From: Gordonia amarae NBRC 15530
GTDB taxonomy: Bacteria > Actinomycetota > Actinomycetes > Mycobacteriales > Mycobacteriaceae
Direction of reading: 5' to 3'
Assembly: GCF_000241345.1 (NCBI RefSeq)
Contig: NZ_BAED01000033.1
Coordinates: forward strand, 1-64,000
DNA: 64,000 bases
The notes under the pieces were generated by a model. That model did not search any database. It saw only the letters and a program-made list of their open reading frames with translations, and was not told the origin of the DNA. This document shows positions 49,692-58,031 of this stretch, piece by piece (within the stretch, counting starts at the first letter, position 1; every line of letters starts with the position of its first letter). Made by a program: the position numbers and the translations under genes.

Positions 49692-50080
49692 GCTCCGCGA
49701 GCGCTGCCGCCGGACGGGATGCGGGCACGACCGATGCCGTGGAGACTGTGCGGCGCTACGTCATCGAGTTGTACAACCATGGCAACGTGGGTCTGGTCGA
49801 CGAGATCTGCGCCGATCCGATGGCGCGGCACAGTTCCGACGGCGTGATCAACCTCAGCCGCGCCGAGCAGACCGACCGGATCACGAAGGACCTGGCGGCC
49901 AACAGCCCTCAGTTCACCATCGTCTCGCTGTTCGGCGACGACACCCATGCCTGCCTCACGTGGAATGCCGAACGCCGGACCAACGGTGAAACCCTGTGTG
50001 GCATCGAGATCTTCGAGGTGCACGACGGTGTTATCACCGACGTCTGGAACTCGAACTACTTCAAGGGAACCTGGAAATGA
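49688..50080 (+). CDS. SnoaL-like/NTF2-fold protein
   Basis: Small protein of 130 residues with the NTF2/SnoaL pattern: VETVRRYVIELYNHGNVGLVDEICADPMARHSSDGVINLSRAEQTDRI and IEIFEVHDGVITDVWNSNYFKG. Such folds act as isomerases, dehydratases or cyclases on hydrophobic substrates, or as binding proteins. ATG 49688 overlaps the LLM stop and its own stop overlaps the second kinase start. The catalytic role is not proven; a dehydration or isomerisation step is plausible. Confidence 0.85.
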   Translation: MSSASAAAGRDAGTTDAVETVRRYVIELYNHGNVGLVDEICADPMARHSSDGVINLSRAEQTDRITKDLAANSPQFTIVSLFGDDTHACLTWNAERRTNGETLCGIEIFEVHDGVITDVWNSNYFKGTWK

Positions 50081-51192
50081 ACCCGGAAACCACCACCGAG
50101 CCGACACCCATCGTCGGCATCGATGAGATCACCCCGTCCTGGATGCAGGCCGGGCTGCGCCGGTCCGGACTGCCCGACGCCGTCGTCACCGCGGTCTCGC
50201 ACGCCCCGATCGGCGCCGGCAATGTCAGTGACTGTGTCCGCGTGGAGATCACCTACGACGGAAACCGTGGCGAGGCACCCGAATCGGTTGTCGTCAAACT
50301 CCGGCCCAGCGATCCGGGTGCACACCAGCACGGCCTCAACAGCGGCGCCTATCACCGCGAGATCGGCGCGTTCCGGGCCATCGGCGAACGCCTGGCCTGC
50401 CGGATTCCGTCCGCCTATTGGGTGGCCGGCGACGAGACCAACATCAACCTGGTCACCGAGGACCTCACCCGCTCGGCGGTTCCTGGCAACCAGGCCGCCG
50501 GCAGCAATGCCGAGGAAGCCGAAGCGGTAATCGTCGAACTGGCCCGAGTGCACTCGGCTTTCGCGCCGACCACCCCGGAATCGGCCCCCGACTGGATGAT
50601 CCGGCTCGCCGACGTGTGTGACTACTGGTCCGACCACGCCCGGGCCGGTGCCGAGGCAGCACTCGGCCGGTACACCGACGCGCTGCCACCGGAATACCTC
50701 GACGTCATCCGCGACGGTGCGGACATCGTCCGGGACTGGCACCTGCTGCCGCAGCAACGCTGGAGCTTCACCCACGGCGACCCACGCGTGGACAATGTGC
50801 TGTTCGAGCAGGTCGGCGGCAAACCGTCCGCGGTGCTCATCGACTGGCAGGTCACCGGTGTGCGCAACCCGATGTACGACGTCGGATACTTCATGTCCGG
50901 CAGCGTCGACACGGACCTGCGCCGCGAGATCGAGATGCCGCTGATCCGCCGCTACATCGAGGTCTACTCCCGGCAGGCGGCCGGCTACGACGTCGCCGAC
51001 GCCGTCTGCGACTACCAGATCCAGTTGCTCAGCGGCCTGTACATCACGCTGGCCGCGATCGACGTCCTGCCCGACAACGATGTGGTCAACGCCCTCATCC
51101 TGGCGCTGCTGCGTCGTAACTGTGCGGCCGTCATCGACTGGAAGTCGGTGGCCGCGGTGCGAAATGTGCTCTCCGCGCTGAGTATTCGGTAA
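50077..51192 (+). CDS. APH-fold phosphotransferase, second copy
   Basis: Kinase of 371 residues, same superfamily as the copy at 47546 but clearly diverged. Catalytic loop THGDPRVDN (H233-D235) and metal site IDWQ (D256) are intact; N-lobe turn GAGNVSDCV near 47. ATG 50077 overlaps the SnoaL-like stop. Two kinases of one family in a six-gene operon suggest two different phosphorylation steps or a heteromer. Confidence 0.9.
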   Translation: MNPETTTEPTPIVGIDEITPSWMQAGLRRSGLPDAVVTAVSHAPIGAGNVSDCVRVEITYDGNRGEAPESVVVKLRPSDPGAHQHGLNSGAYHREIGAFRAIGERLACRIPSAYWVAGDETNINLVTEDLTRSAVPGNQAAGSNAEEAEAVIVELARVHSAFAPTTPESAPDWMIRLADVCDYWSDHARAGAEAALGRYTDALPPEYLDVIRDGADIVRDWHLLPQQRWSFTHGDPRVDNVLFEQVGGKPSAVLIDWQVTGVRNPMYDVGYFMSGSVDTDLRREIEMPLIRRYIEVYSRQAAGYDVADAVCDYQIQLLSGLYITLAAIDVLPDNDVVNALILALLRRNCAAVIDWKSVAAVRNVLSALSIR

Positions 51193-51194
51193 CG

Positions 51195-51788
51195 ATGGAA
51201 CTGCTGCTGATCCGGCACGCCCGGCCACACCACATCGTCGATCCGTCCGGCGCCGATCCCGCCCTCGATCCCGACGGGCAGGAACAGGCACAACTGCTGG
51301 CCAAGGCCTTGCGTGGCGGTAGGCACGGCGAGATCCACCGCCTGGTGAGCAGCCCCATGCGCCGCGCGCGCCAGACCGCGGAGTTCGTGCGGTCGACGTT
51401 GTCACTGCCGGTCGAGTTCGACGACCGTATCGCCGAACTCGACCGGGGCTGGACCACCTACGGTGTCAACCTCGACGCCTACCCCACCCGGAGTCTCCTC
51501 TTCCATGACATGAACTCCGGACGCCTGGGAGAGAACACCTTTGACCCGGATGCGTTCCGCGAACGAGCCGTGGCCGGCGTCGAGGACATCGTCACCGCCG
51601 CCGATGACGACTCGCGGGTCGCCGTCGTGTGCCACGGCGGCGTGATCAACGCCTACCTGGCGCACATCCTCGGCACCGACAGACTGTTCTTCACCTTCCC
51701 CACCTACACCTCGGTCACCCGGGTCCACGCCCACGGCGACGAGCTGCGCGAGCTGCTGTCGGTGAACGAGGCCGACCACCTGCGCTGA
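51195..51788 (+). CDS. Histidine phosphatase family protein
   Basis: Phosphoglycerate-mutase-like phosphatase of 197 residues. Motifs LIRHARP (R7, H8 phospho-acceptor), SSPMRRARQTAE near 52 and VVCHGGVIN near 147 complete the active site. It starts two bases after the second kinase stop. In this operon it may remove phosphate from a pathway intermediate, or from PPi- or AMP-type by-products. It ends at a long hairpin. Confidence 0.92.
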   Translation: MELLLIRHARPHHIVDPSGADPALDPDGQEQAQLLAKALRGGRHGEIHRLVSSPMRRARQTAEFVRSTLSLPVEFDDRIAELDRGWTTYGVNLDAYPTRSLLFHDMNSGRLGENTFDPDAFRERAVAGVEDIVTAADDDSRVAVVCHGGVINAYLAHILGTDRLFFTFPTYTSVTRVHAHGDELRELLSVNEADHLR

Positions 51789-51791
51789 ACG

Positions 51792-51848
51792 ACGGTATCC
51801 CCCGGTGTGCGGTGAACGTCGCGTTCGCCGCACACCGGGGGATACCGT
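51792..51848. terminator. Bidirectional terminator, 21-base perfect stem
   Basis: The 21 bases at 51792-51812 (starting ACGGTATCCCCCGG) are exactly complementary to 51828-51848, with a 15-base loop. It lies between the convergent phosphatase and HpaB-like genes. Confidence 0.88.
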
Positions 51849-51855
51849 CTACTTG

Positions 51856-53262
51856 TCAGAACCTTGCTTCGCTGAGCACCTGCGTAACCATCGCACGGGC
51901 ACGGGTGTCGTCGAAGGCGCGGGCGATCATCATCTTCTCGGCCTCCAGCGAGCCTTCGGCATGGGTGGCGAGCACCGACTGGTAGCCGCCCCACTGCCCG
52001 GTGGTGATATCACCGATCAGATTGATGAGCCGGAGCCGCTGCTCGGCGGGAGCCGCTGCGGCGAAGTACTTTTCGAGGACGGCACGCGTTCCGGGATCCG
52101 CCCAGTCGGCACCGCCCGGACCGGTGACGATGAGTCCGCCGGCCAGGTCGATCAAGGTGGCCGTGGCCGCGTGGAAACCGTGCGCGAAATGGTATTTGGC
52201 CATGTTCACGGCGAGTGGATCGGGTAGCTGGACGTCGTTACCCCCGCTCACCGACCGTAGCGCGGCGAGCTCGGCGAAACCGCGCACCGTCTCGGCGTAG
52301 GTGATCAGCTCGGTCAGTTTGGTTTTCACATGTCCGGTGCGGCCGATACCGTTCGCGTCCGCCATCTCCAGCGCCGCACCCACCAGGAGATCGAGAATGG
52401 GCAGCTTGTAGTTGACGGCGGTGAAGCGGTGGTAGTCGACGAACGCCAGGGCCAGCGGGCCGGCCAGTTCGGGCTGCCGGTTCAGGAAGACCCTCGACTT
52501 GGGCACCCGCACGTCGTCGAACACCGTGAGACTTTCCAGGAGCTTGTGTTTGCTCGATACCGGATGCTCGAACGGATCGGGTTCGCCGTGCAGGTAGGGC
52601 GAGACATACAGGCTCAGGCCCTCGGTGTCGACGGGCACGGCGAAACTCACCGCCCAGTCGGCGTCGGCCGGTCCCATCGCCCGCGTCGGCAGCACGATGA
52701 TCTCGTCGGCGTTCGCACTGAACGAGGTGTGAACCTTGGCCCCGCGCACCGTGATCGAGTCGGCATCCTCGCCTACGATACGCAGATAGAGGTCGGGGTC
52801 GGCCTGCTGGTGCGGGGCCAGCGACCGGTCACCCTTGACGTCGGTCTGGGCCACGGCGAGCGCGACGTCGTTCTCGCAGCAGTACCGGTAGAACTCGCGG
52901 GCGTTCTCCAGGCCCTCCCCGGTCAGCGCCCGCAGCAGTCCGAACAGCGCATCACTGCCGACCTCCTTGAGGACGATCGTCCCCGCCCCCATCCGGGACA
53001 CGGCCTCGATCAGCTTTCCCCGGTTCGCGATGTCCTCGCCCGTGCGCGGTACCCGGTAGAACGCGGTGTACGGACCGTCGCCGTCATCGACGACCGCCAG
53101 CTCCGGCAGTTCCGCCGCGATGTCGAAGGCCAGACCCGAGTGTGTGATGGCGCAGTCGAATTCACCGAACGACGCCACATTGTCGACCCTCTTGCCCTGG
53201 TAGAACACCCGGCGCTCATCGCGCAGGCCCGCTCGATAATCGGCCGAGGTACGTAGGGTCAT
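51856..53262 (-). CDS. HpaB-like flavin-dependent hydroxylase family protein
   Basis: Protein of 468 residues in the 4-hydroxyphenylacetate 3-hydroxylase family (acyl-CoA-dehydrogenase-like fold): SADYRAGLRDERRVFYQGKRVDN, then AVAQTDVKGDRSLAPHQQADPDLYLRIVGEDADSITVRGAKVHTSFSANADEIIVLPTRAM. The same family holds 4-hydroxybutyryl-CoA dehydratase, but the cluster cysteines of that enzyme are not recognised, so a reduced-flavin monooxygenase acting on a phenol is preferred. No flavin reductase is adjacent. ATG 53262 follows GGAAGGGA. Divergent from an SDR, with matching palindromes in the spacer. Confidence 0.88.
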   Translation of the reverse strand: MTLRTSADYRAGLRDERRVFYQGKRVDNVASFGEFDCAITHSGLAFDIAAELPELAVVDDGDGPYTAFYRVPRTGEDIANRGKLIEAVSRMGAGTIVLKEVGSDALFGLLRALTGEGLENAREFYRYCCENDVALAVAQTDVKGDRSLAPHQQADPDLYLRIVGEDADSITVRGAKVHTSFSANADEIIVLPTRAMGPADADWAVSFAVPVDTEGLSLYVSPYLHGEPDPFEHPVSSKHKLLESLTVFDDVRVPKSRVFLNRQPELAGPLALAFVDYHRFTAVNYKLPILDLLVGAALEMADANGIGRTGHVKTKLTELITYAETVRGFAELAALRSVSGGNDVQLPDPLAVNMAKYHFAHGFHAATATLIDLAGGLIVTGPGGADWADPGTRAVLEKYFAAAAPAEQRLRLINLIGDITTGQWGGYQSVLATHAEGSLEAEKMMIARAFDDTRARAMVTQVLSEARF

Positions 53263-53313
53263 GGCGGCATCCCTTCCGGACGGTACGCGGCCGGACGATC
53301 CGGCGCGGTCGCT

Positions 53314-53329
53314 CCGAGCGATCGCTCGG
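53314..53329. promoter_or_regulatory. Palindromic operator on the HpaB-like gene side
   Basis: CCGAGCGATCGCTCGG is a perfect 16-base palindrome 51 bases upstream of the HpaB-like start. A near-identical copy lies at 53463-53478, placed almost symmetrically for the divergent SDR gene. Confidence 0.7.
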
Positions 53330-53462
53330 TCGTGCCCAGAATGGGGCCATCGCACCGGTCGGTCAAGAATTCTCGAACGATGTTTAGCTATTCCGAATTT
53401 GAGTGGCTATCTGAGACAGTTCATTGACGTAGCAGCCCTTCTCCTGCAAGGGTGAGTGCAAT

Positions 53463-53478
53463 CCGAACGATCGCTCGG
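53463..53478. promoter_or_regulatory. Palindromic operator on the SDR gene side
   Basis: CCGAACGATCGCTCGG, one base different from the copy at 53314-53329, 49 bases upstream of the SDR start. The shared core CGATCGCTCGG suggests a TetR-type dimer controlling both divergent promoters. Confidence 0.68.
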
Positions 53479-53527
53479 TTCAGCACCGGCACCGGACGCG
53501 CGGCCGGTCCACGGCGGAAAGGACACC

Positions 53528-54403
53528 ATGACCACACCCGAATCCCCCAGCCAGGCACGAGCGGGCGCCGACCTCTCGGGCCGCACGCTGATCATGTCCG
53601 GCGGCAGCCGGGGCATCGGCGAGGCCATCGCGGTCAAGGCCGCCCGGGCGGGCGCGAACATCGCCCTCATCGCCAAGACCGCGGACCCACACCCCAAACT
53701 GCCGGGCACGATCTTCACCGCCGCCAAGGCGATCGAGCAGGCCGGCGGCACGGCCCTGCCCATCGTCGGCGACATCCGCGACGACGACCAGCTCGACGTG
53801 GCGGTGGCCCGGACCGTCGAACAGTTCGGCGGCATCGACATCGTGGTGAACAATGCCAGCGCACTTGATCTGACCCCCAGCGCCGAGATCTCGATGAAGC
53901 GCTACGACCTCATGCAGGACATCAACGCCCGCGGAGCCTTCTCGCTGTCCACCAAATGTGTCCCGCACCTGCGTAGGTCGGCGAACCCGCACATCCTGAC
54001 GCTGTCTCCACCGATCACCATCGCCCCCGAATGGTTCAAGGCGGTACCCACCGCCTACACCATCTCCAAGTTCGCGATGTCGCTCGTCACGCTCGGATTG
54101 GCAAGCGAACTCGACGCCGACGGGATCGCCGCCAACTCGCTGTGGCCGCGCACCACCATCGCGACCGCCGCCGTCAGCAATGTGCTCGGCGAGAACCTCG
54201 TCTCCCGTAGCCGCACCGTCGACATCATGGCCGACGCGGCCCTGTCGATCATCTCGAAGCCCTCCTCGGCGGCCACCGGACAGTGCTTTATCGATGAGGA
54301 GGTCCTGGCCGCCGACGGGGTCACCGATTTCGCGGCCTACCAGGTTGATCCGACGGTCGCACAACGGGATCTGGAGCTGGACTTCTGGATGCGGTGGCCA
54401 TGA
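53528..54403 (+). CDS. Short-chain dehydrogenase/reductase, HSDL2-like
   Basis: NAD(P)-dependent SDR of 291 residues. Cofactor motif MSGGSRGIGEAIAVKAARAGANIALIAKT near 23, NNASAL near 112 and YTISK (YxxxK) near 178. The insert PHPKLPGTIFTAAKAIEQAGG and the block SPPITIAPEWFK are typical of the HSDL2-type group. The usual Ser before the Tyr seems to lie in LTLSPPI. ATG 53528 with AAAGGA upstream. Divergent from the HpaB-like gene and followed by the XRE-TetR regulator. Confidence 0.92.
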   Translation: MTTPESPSQARAGADLSGRTLIMSGGSRGIGEAIAVKAARAGANIALIAKTADPHPKLPGTIFTAAKAIEQAGGTALPIVGDIRDDDQLDVAVARTVEQFGGIDIVVNNASALDLTPSAEISMKRYDLMQDINARGAFSLSTKCVPHLRRSANPHILTLSPPITIAPEWFKAVPTAYTISKFAMSLVTLGLASELDADGIAANSLWPRTTIATAAVSNVLGENLVSRSRTVDIMADAALSIISKPSSAATGQCFIDEEVLAADGVTDFAAYQVDPTVAQRDLELDFWMRWP

Positions 54404-54432
54404 TCGGACAGCACCCCGATCGGACCAGGGTT

Positions 54433-54467
54433 TAGTTATCCTGAACGGCGTAGTTAGCCTGAACGGC
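54433..54467 (+). promoter_or_regulatory. Tandem 17-base direct repeat abutting the XRE-TetR start
   Basis: TAGTTATCCTGAACGGC (54433-54449) and TAGTTAGCCTGAACGGC (54451-54467) differ by one base, have a period of 18, and end right at the ATG. Each holds a GTT-N6-AAC dyad. An autoregulatory operator is likely; lack of a ribosome site suggests a leaderless message. Confidence 0.65.
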
Positions 54468-55367
54468 ATGGATCCCGATGGCCGTCCCTCTGTCGGCGCC
54501 CGTGTGCGGCGCGCCCGTCTCCGCAAGGGGCTGTCCGCGCGTGGGCTGGCGGCTGCGCTCGGGGTCAGTCCGGCCACCCTGAGCCAGCTGGAGAACGACA
54601 AGGCACAGCTCACCGTCACCCGCCTGGAATCGATCGCTGCCGTACTCGGCGTCAGCGCCTGCGACATCCTGTCCCAACGCGGCGCCGACCCTGTCACCGG
54701 AAGCTCGACCGCGCCAATGGCATCCGCAGCTACAGCATCGGGGCGGTCCCGCTCAGATTGGCGCAAGTACGGTCCACTGCGCCAGGATCCGGTCCTGGCC
54801 GCCGCCCTCGCCGAGTTCCTCGAACTCGGCTACCACGGCACCACGATGCGCCGAATCGCCGGGCGCAGCGGTGTTTCGGTGCCGGCCATCTACGCCCGCC
54901 ACGACAGCAAACAGGCCATCCTGATGTGCATCCTCGATGCCACCATGACCGACCTGGAGTGGCGGGCGGCGGCCGCACTGGCCGAATGCGATGATCCGGT
55001 CGGCCGGTTCCGTTGTCTCGTCGAGAATCTCGCGCTCTATCACACGTACCGACGCGATCTCGGCTTCATCGGTGCCAGCGAGGTACGGTCCCTGGAACCG
55101 GGAAACCAGGCCGTGGTGTCGGCGCGCCGCAACCATCAGCAAGAGCTCGTCGACGAACAGGTCCGGGCCGGCGTCGCCGCGCACCTGTTCACCACCGCTT
55201 CCCCCGACGACGCCGCCCGGGTCGTCGTCTCCATGTGTACGGCGCTGCCCACGTGGTGGCATCCCGGCGGGAGGTTGTCGCCGGAGGAGGTAGCCGCCGA
55301 GTACGTCGGGTACGCGCTGAACCTCGTCGGCTGCCACCCCGCCGGCAGCCCGGCTAGAGCTGGCTGA
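54468..55367 (+). CDS. Fused XRE-TetR transcriptional regulator
   Basis: Regulator of 299 residues with two different DNA-binding domains. An XRE/Cro helix-turn-helix ([50 protein letters not shown], about 12-62) is joined by a Ser/Ala linker to a TetR domain ([41 protein letters not shown], about 108-150) and its helical ligand part. ATG 54468 is chosen because both domains are then complete and a direct repeat ends at it. It is convergent with tsaD, their ends overlapping by 14 bases. Target: probably itself and the adjacent SDR/HpaB-like promoters. Confidence 0.88.
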   Translation: MDPDGRPSVGARVRRARLRKGLSARGLAAALGVSPATLSQLENDKAQLTVTRLESIAAVLGVSACDILSQRGADPVTGSSTAPMASAATASGRSRSDWRKYGPLRQDPVLAAALAEFLELGYHGTTMRRIAGRSGVSVPAIYARHDSKQAILMCILDATMTDLEWRAAAALAECDDPVGRFRCLVENLALYHTYRRDLGFIGASEVRSLEPGNQAVVSARRNHQQELVDEQVRAGVAAHLFTTASPDDAARVVVSMCTALPTWWHPGGRLSPEEVAAEYVGYALNLVGCHPAGSPARAG

Positions 55368-56382
55368 CCTGCACCGACATCCCCGGATCGGAGGCGACGG
55401 TCAGCGGTGAGGGCTGCGCACCCCCGGCGATGACGTGCGCGCCGAGGGTGGCGATCATCACGCCGTTGTCGGTGCACAACCGCGGTTTCGGCACGCGTAG
55501 CGTGATTCCCGCTGTGGCGCACCGTTCTTCGGCGAGCGATCGGATCCTCGAGTTGGCGGTGGCACCGCCGCCGAGGACCAGGGTGTCGACGTCGAGGTCG
55601 GTGCACGCCCGGATCGCCTTCATGGTCAACACATCGGCGACGGCCTCCTGGAACGACGCCGCGACGTCGGCCAGCGGAACCTCGACACCGTCCCGCGCAC
55701 ACTTCTCCACGTAACGGGCGACGGCGGTCTTGAGGCCGCTGAAGGAAAAGTCGTAGCGGGCGTCGCGGGGTCCGGTCATGCCGCGCGGGAATGCGATGGC
55801 CGTCCGGTCCCCTGCCACGGCCAGTGCGTCGAGCGCCGGTCCACCCGGATAGCCCAGATCGAGCAGCCGGGCCACCTTGTCGAACGCCTCACCGGCGGCG
55901 TCGTCGACGGTGGTGCCGAGTTCGGCGATCGGCCGCGCCAGGTCGGTGACATGCAGCAGATGCGTGTGCCCGCCCGAGACGAGCAGCGCGACACATTCGG
56001 GCATCGGGCCGTGTTCGAGAGTGTCGACGGCGACGTGCCCGCCGAGGTGATTCATCGCGTACAGCGGCACATCCCAGGCCAGCGAATACGCCTTGGCGGC
56101 AGCGACTCCCACCAGCAGCGCGCCGGCCAGTCCGGGGCCGATGGTGACGGCGATCGCGTCGGGACGGTCAATGCCGGCGGCCTCGCGGGCGCGCCGCATC
56201 GTCGGGACGATCGCCTCCAGGTGCGCACGCGAGGCGATCTCCGGCACCACACCGCCGAATCTCGCATGCTCATCGACGCTGGAGGCGACCTCGTCGGCGA
56301 GGAGTTCGGCGGCACCGCCGGACCACCGGACGATGCCGACTCCTGTTTCGTCGCAGGAACTCTCGATTCCCATGACGATCAT
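55354..56382 (-). CDS. tsaD: tRNA N6-adenosine threonylcarbamoyltransferase TsaD
   Basis: Transfers threonylcarbamoyl to A37 of ANN-decoding tRNAs, with TsaB and TsaE. The 342 residues contain [14 protein letters not shown] at the start, the metal-binding HLGGH near 112-116, VSGGHTHLL near 135, [10 protein letters not shown] near 223 and [11 protein letters not shown] near 273. The start overlaps the rimI stop. It begins the conserved right-hand block; in mycobacteria it adjoins groES, here 45 kb away. Confidence 0.96.
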   Translation of the reverse strand: MIVMGIESSCDETGVGIVRWSGGAAELLADEVASSVDEHARFGGVVPEIASRAHLEAIVPTMRRAREAAGIDRPDAIAVTIGPGLAGALLVGVAAAKAYSLAWDVPLYAMNHLGGHVAVDTLEHGPMPECVALLVSGGHTHLLHVTDLARPIAELGTTVDDAAGEAFDKVARLLDLGYPGGPALDALAVAGDRTAIAFPRGMTGPRDARYDFSFSGLKTAVARYVEKCARDGVEVPLADVAASFQEAVADVLTMKAIRACTDLDVDTLVLGGGATANSRIRSLAEERCATAGITLRVPKPRLCTDNGVMIATLGAHVIAGGAQPSPLTVASDPGMSVQVSQL

Positions 56383-56885
56383 CGCGGGGCCTCCTGGGTC
56401 TGTTCTGTCCGGGTCCGGGCGGGCCGGACCATCGTGTAGGCGTCCGCACCGGACGGCTGGTAGTAGCCGCGGCGGATGCCGGCGGTGGCGAAGCCGTGTC
56501 GCTCGTACAGGCTGATCGCGGTGTGGTTGTCGGTGCGCACCTCCAGAAACACCGGTGCGTCCGCATCGTCAGCCACGGCGAGCATCGCCCGCAGCAACGC
56601 CAGACCATATCCGCGGCCCCGCCTGTCGGGATCGACGGCGATGGTGTGGATTTCGCTCTCGTAGGCGCCGGGGCCACCGAGCATCGAGATGCCCGCGTAG
56701 CCCATCGCCTGCTCACCGATCGCGTCCCTGGCCGCGAAATAGGTGTTGTACGGGGCGTTCATCTCGGCACGGAACGCCGCCTGCGGCCACGGCGAGTCAC
56801 CGGCGAACATCTGCATCTCCAGTTCCGCACAGCGCGGCACATCGGCGATGGTGAGTCCGTCGATGACGGGGGCACCCGGCGTCAC
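56379..56885 (-). CDS. rimI: Ribosomal protein alanine N-acetyltransferase RimI
   Basis: GNAT acetyltransferase of 168 residues (protein N-terminal acetylation). The acetyl-CoA loop is [25 protein letters not shown] near 80-100 and the C-terminal [23 protein letters not shown] is the usual GNAT end. GTG 56885 overlaps the tsaB stop (GTGA); longer in-frame upstream sequence is a shadow of tsaB. Confidence 0.93.
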   Translation of the reverse strand: MTPGAPVIDGLTIADVPRCAELEMQMFAGDSPWPQAAFRAEMNAPYNTYFAARDAIGEQAMGYAGISMLGGPGAYESEIHTIAVDPDRRGRGYGLALLRAMLAVADDADAPVFLEVRTDNHTAISLYERHGFATAGIRRGYYQPSGADAYTMVRPARTRTEQTQEAPR

Positions 56886-57580
56886 CGCAGTGCCGCCTTC
56901 GCCGGCCGCTGTCGCTCGACCGCGTCGGGGCGCCGAAGATACAGCGGCACCAGGGACTCGGGCACCGCACCGGCGGTTATCGCGGGGCAGGCCGCGGCGG
57001 CGAGTCCGAACACCGTCGGCACCGTCGGGGCCTCGGCGTCGACGGTCAGCCCCACCGCCTCGATGTGCGCGGGCGAGCCTGCGGCCACCTCGGCCCCGGC
57101 CACCTCGTCGATGACGGCGGCGGGCGCGGCGACCGCCGGGCCGGCCACCCGATCGCCGTTGTCGTAACGCGCCCAATACACCTCACGCCGGCGCGCGTCA
57201 CTGATCACGGCCACGGATGCGGCTTCCGGACGGTCGTGGCGCACCTGCGCGGCGAGCGCGTCGAGGGAGCACACCCCGTACGCGGGCAGTCCGAGCGCGT
57301 CGGCGAACGCCGCCGCGGTGGCCATCCCGACCCGCAGACCGGTGAAGGGTCCGGGGCCGCAACCCACCACGACCGCGGCGAGACCGCTTCCGCCGACGCC
57401 GGATTCGCCGAGAACCTCACCCATCAGGGTGGTGAGCAGTTCGGCGTGCCTGCGGTGATCGGAGATCGACCGGGACGCGAGGACGGTCACCTCGGTGCCG
57501 GCGATGGCCGCCACCCCGGTCACCACCGAGTCGGTGGCCGTGTCGAGGACGAGAACGGTCGTCGCGGCAGCGTCAGTCAT
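56882..57580 (-). CDS. tsaB: tRNA threonylcarbamoyladenosine biosynthesis protein TsaB
   Basis: Scaffold partner of TsaD in t6A synthesis, ASKHA fold, 232 residues. VLVLDTATDSVVTGV at the start, HRRHAELLTTLMGEVL near 42 and GCGPGPFTGLRVGMATAAAFADALGLPAYGVCSLDALA near 75-110 are diagnostic. ATG 57580 overlaps the tsaE stop by 8 bases. Confidence 0.95.
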   Translation of the reverse strand: MTDAAATTVLVLDTATDSVVTGVAAIAGTEVTVLASRSISDHRRHAELLTTLMGEVLGESGVGGSGLAAVVVGCGPGPFTGLRVGMATAAAFADALGLPAYGVCSLDALAAQVRHDRPEAASVAVISDARRREVYWARYDNGDRVAGPAVAAPAAVIDEVAGAEVAAGSPAHIEAVGLTVDAEAPTVPTVFGLAAAACPAITAGAVPESLVPLYLRRPDAVERQRPAKAALR

Positions 57581-58031
57581 GGTAAACCCACCCCCATTGC
57601 GCATGGCGCACTTCGGAATCCGGATCGCGGCGCAGCCGGACCAGCAGGTGCCGGTCGGCCAGCACCTCGGCCACGCCCTCACCCCATTCGACCACCACCA
57701 CGTCGTCGGCGAGGTCGGTGTCGAGGTCCAGGGCGTCGAGCTCATCGAGTCCACCGAGGCGGTAGGCGTCGACGTGCACCATTCCGGGCTTGCCGGGGCC
57801 GCCCGGCCGGTGCTCGCGGGCGATGATGAACGTCGGCGACGACACCCTGCCCACCACACCGAGTCCGGCGCCGATGCCGCGGGCCAGCGCCGTCTTACCC
57901 GCGCCGAGCGGGCCGTCGAGGATCACCACGTCACCGGCGGTCAGATCCGAGGCCAGTTCGCGCCCAAGGGATTCGGTGTCGGCGACATCGGGAAGATCCC
58001 GGCTGTGCCACTGTGTTGCGGATACGTTCAC
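57573..58031 (-). CDS. tsaE: tRNA threonylcarbamoyladenosine biosynthesis ATPase TsaE
   Basis: P-loop ATPase of 152 residues that drives turnover of the TsaBD complex. Walker A LDGPLGAGKTALARG near 38-52, SSPTFIIAREHRPG near 64 and VVVVEWGEGV near 111. GTG 58031 overlaps the hydrolase stop as GTGA; the longer open frame is a shadow. Confidence 0.95.
   Translation of the reverse strand: MNVSATQWHSRDLPDVADTESLGRELASDLTAGDVVILDGPLGAGKTALARGIGAGLGVVGRVSSPTFIIAREHRPGGPGKPGMVHVDAYRLGGLDELDALDLDTDLADDVVVVEWGEGVAEVLADRHLLVRLRRDPDSEVRHAQWGWVYHD

Noticed and set aside
47546-51192. Aminoglycoside resistance genes
   Set aside because: The APH fold is shared, but both genes are coupled to an LLM oxidoreductase and a SnoaL-like protein in a catabolic operon, with no resistance context.
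51856-53262. 4-hydroxybutyryl-CoA dehydratase
   Set aside because: Same superfamily, but the cysteines and histidine that bind its iron-sulfur cluster were not recognisable; the HpaB-like call is safer.
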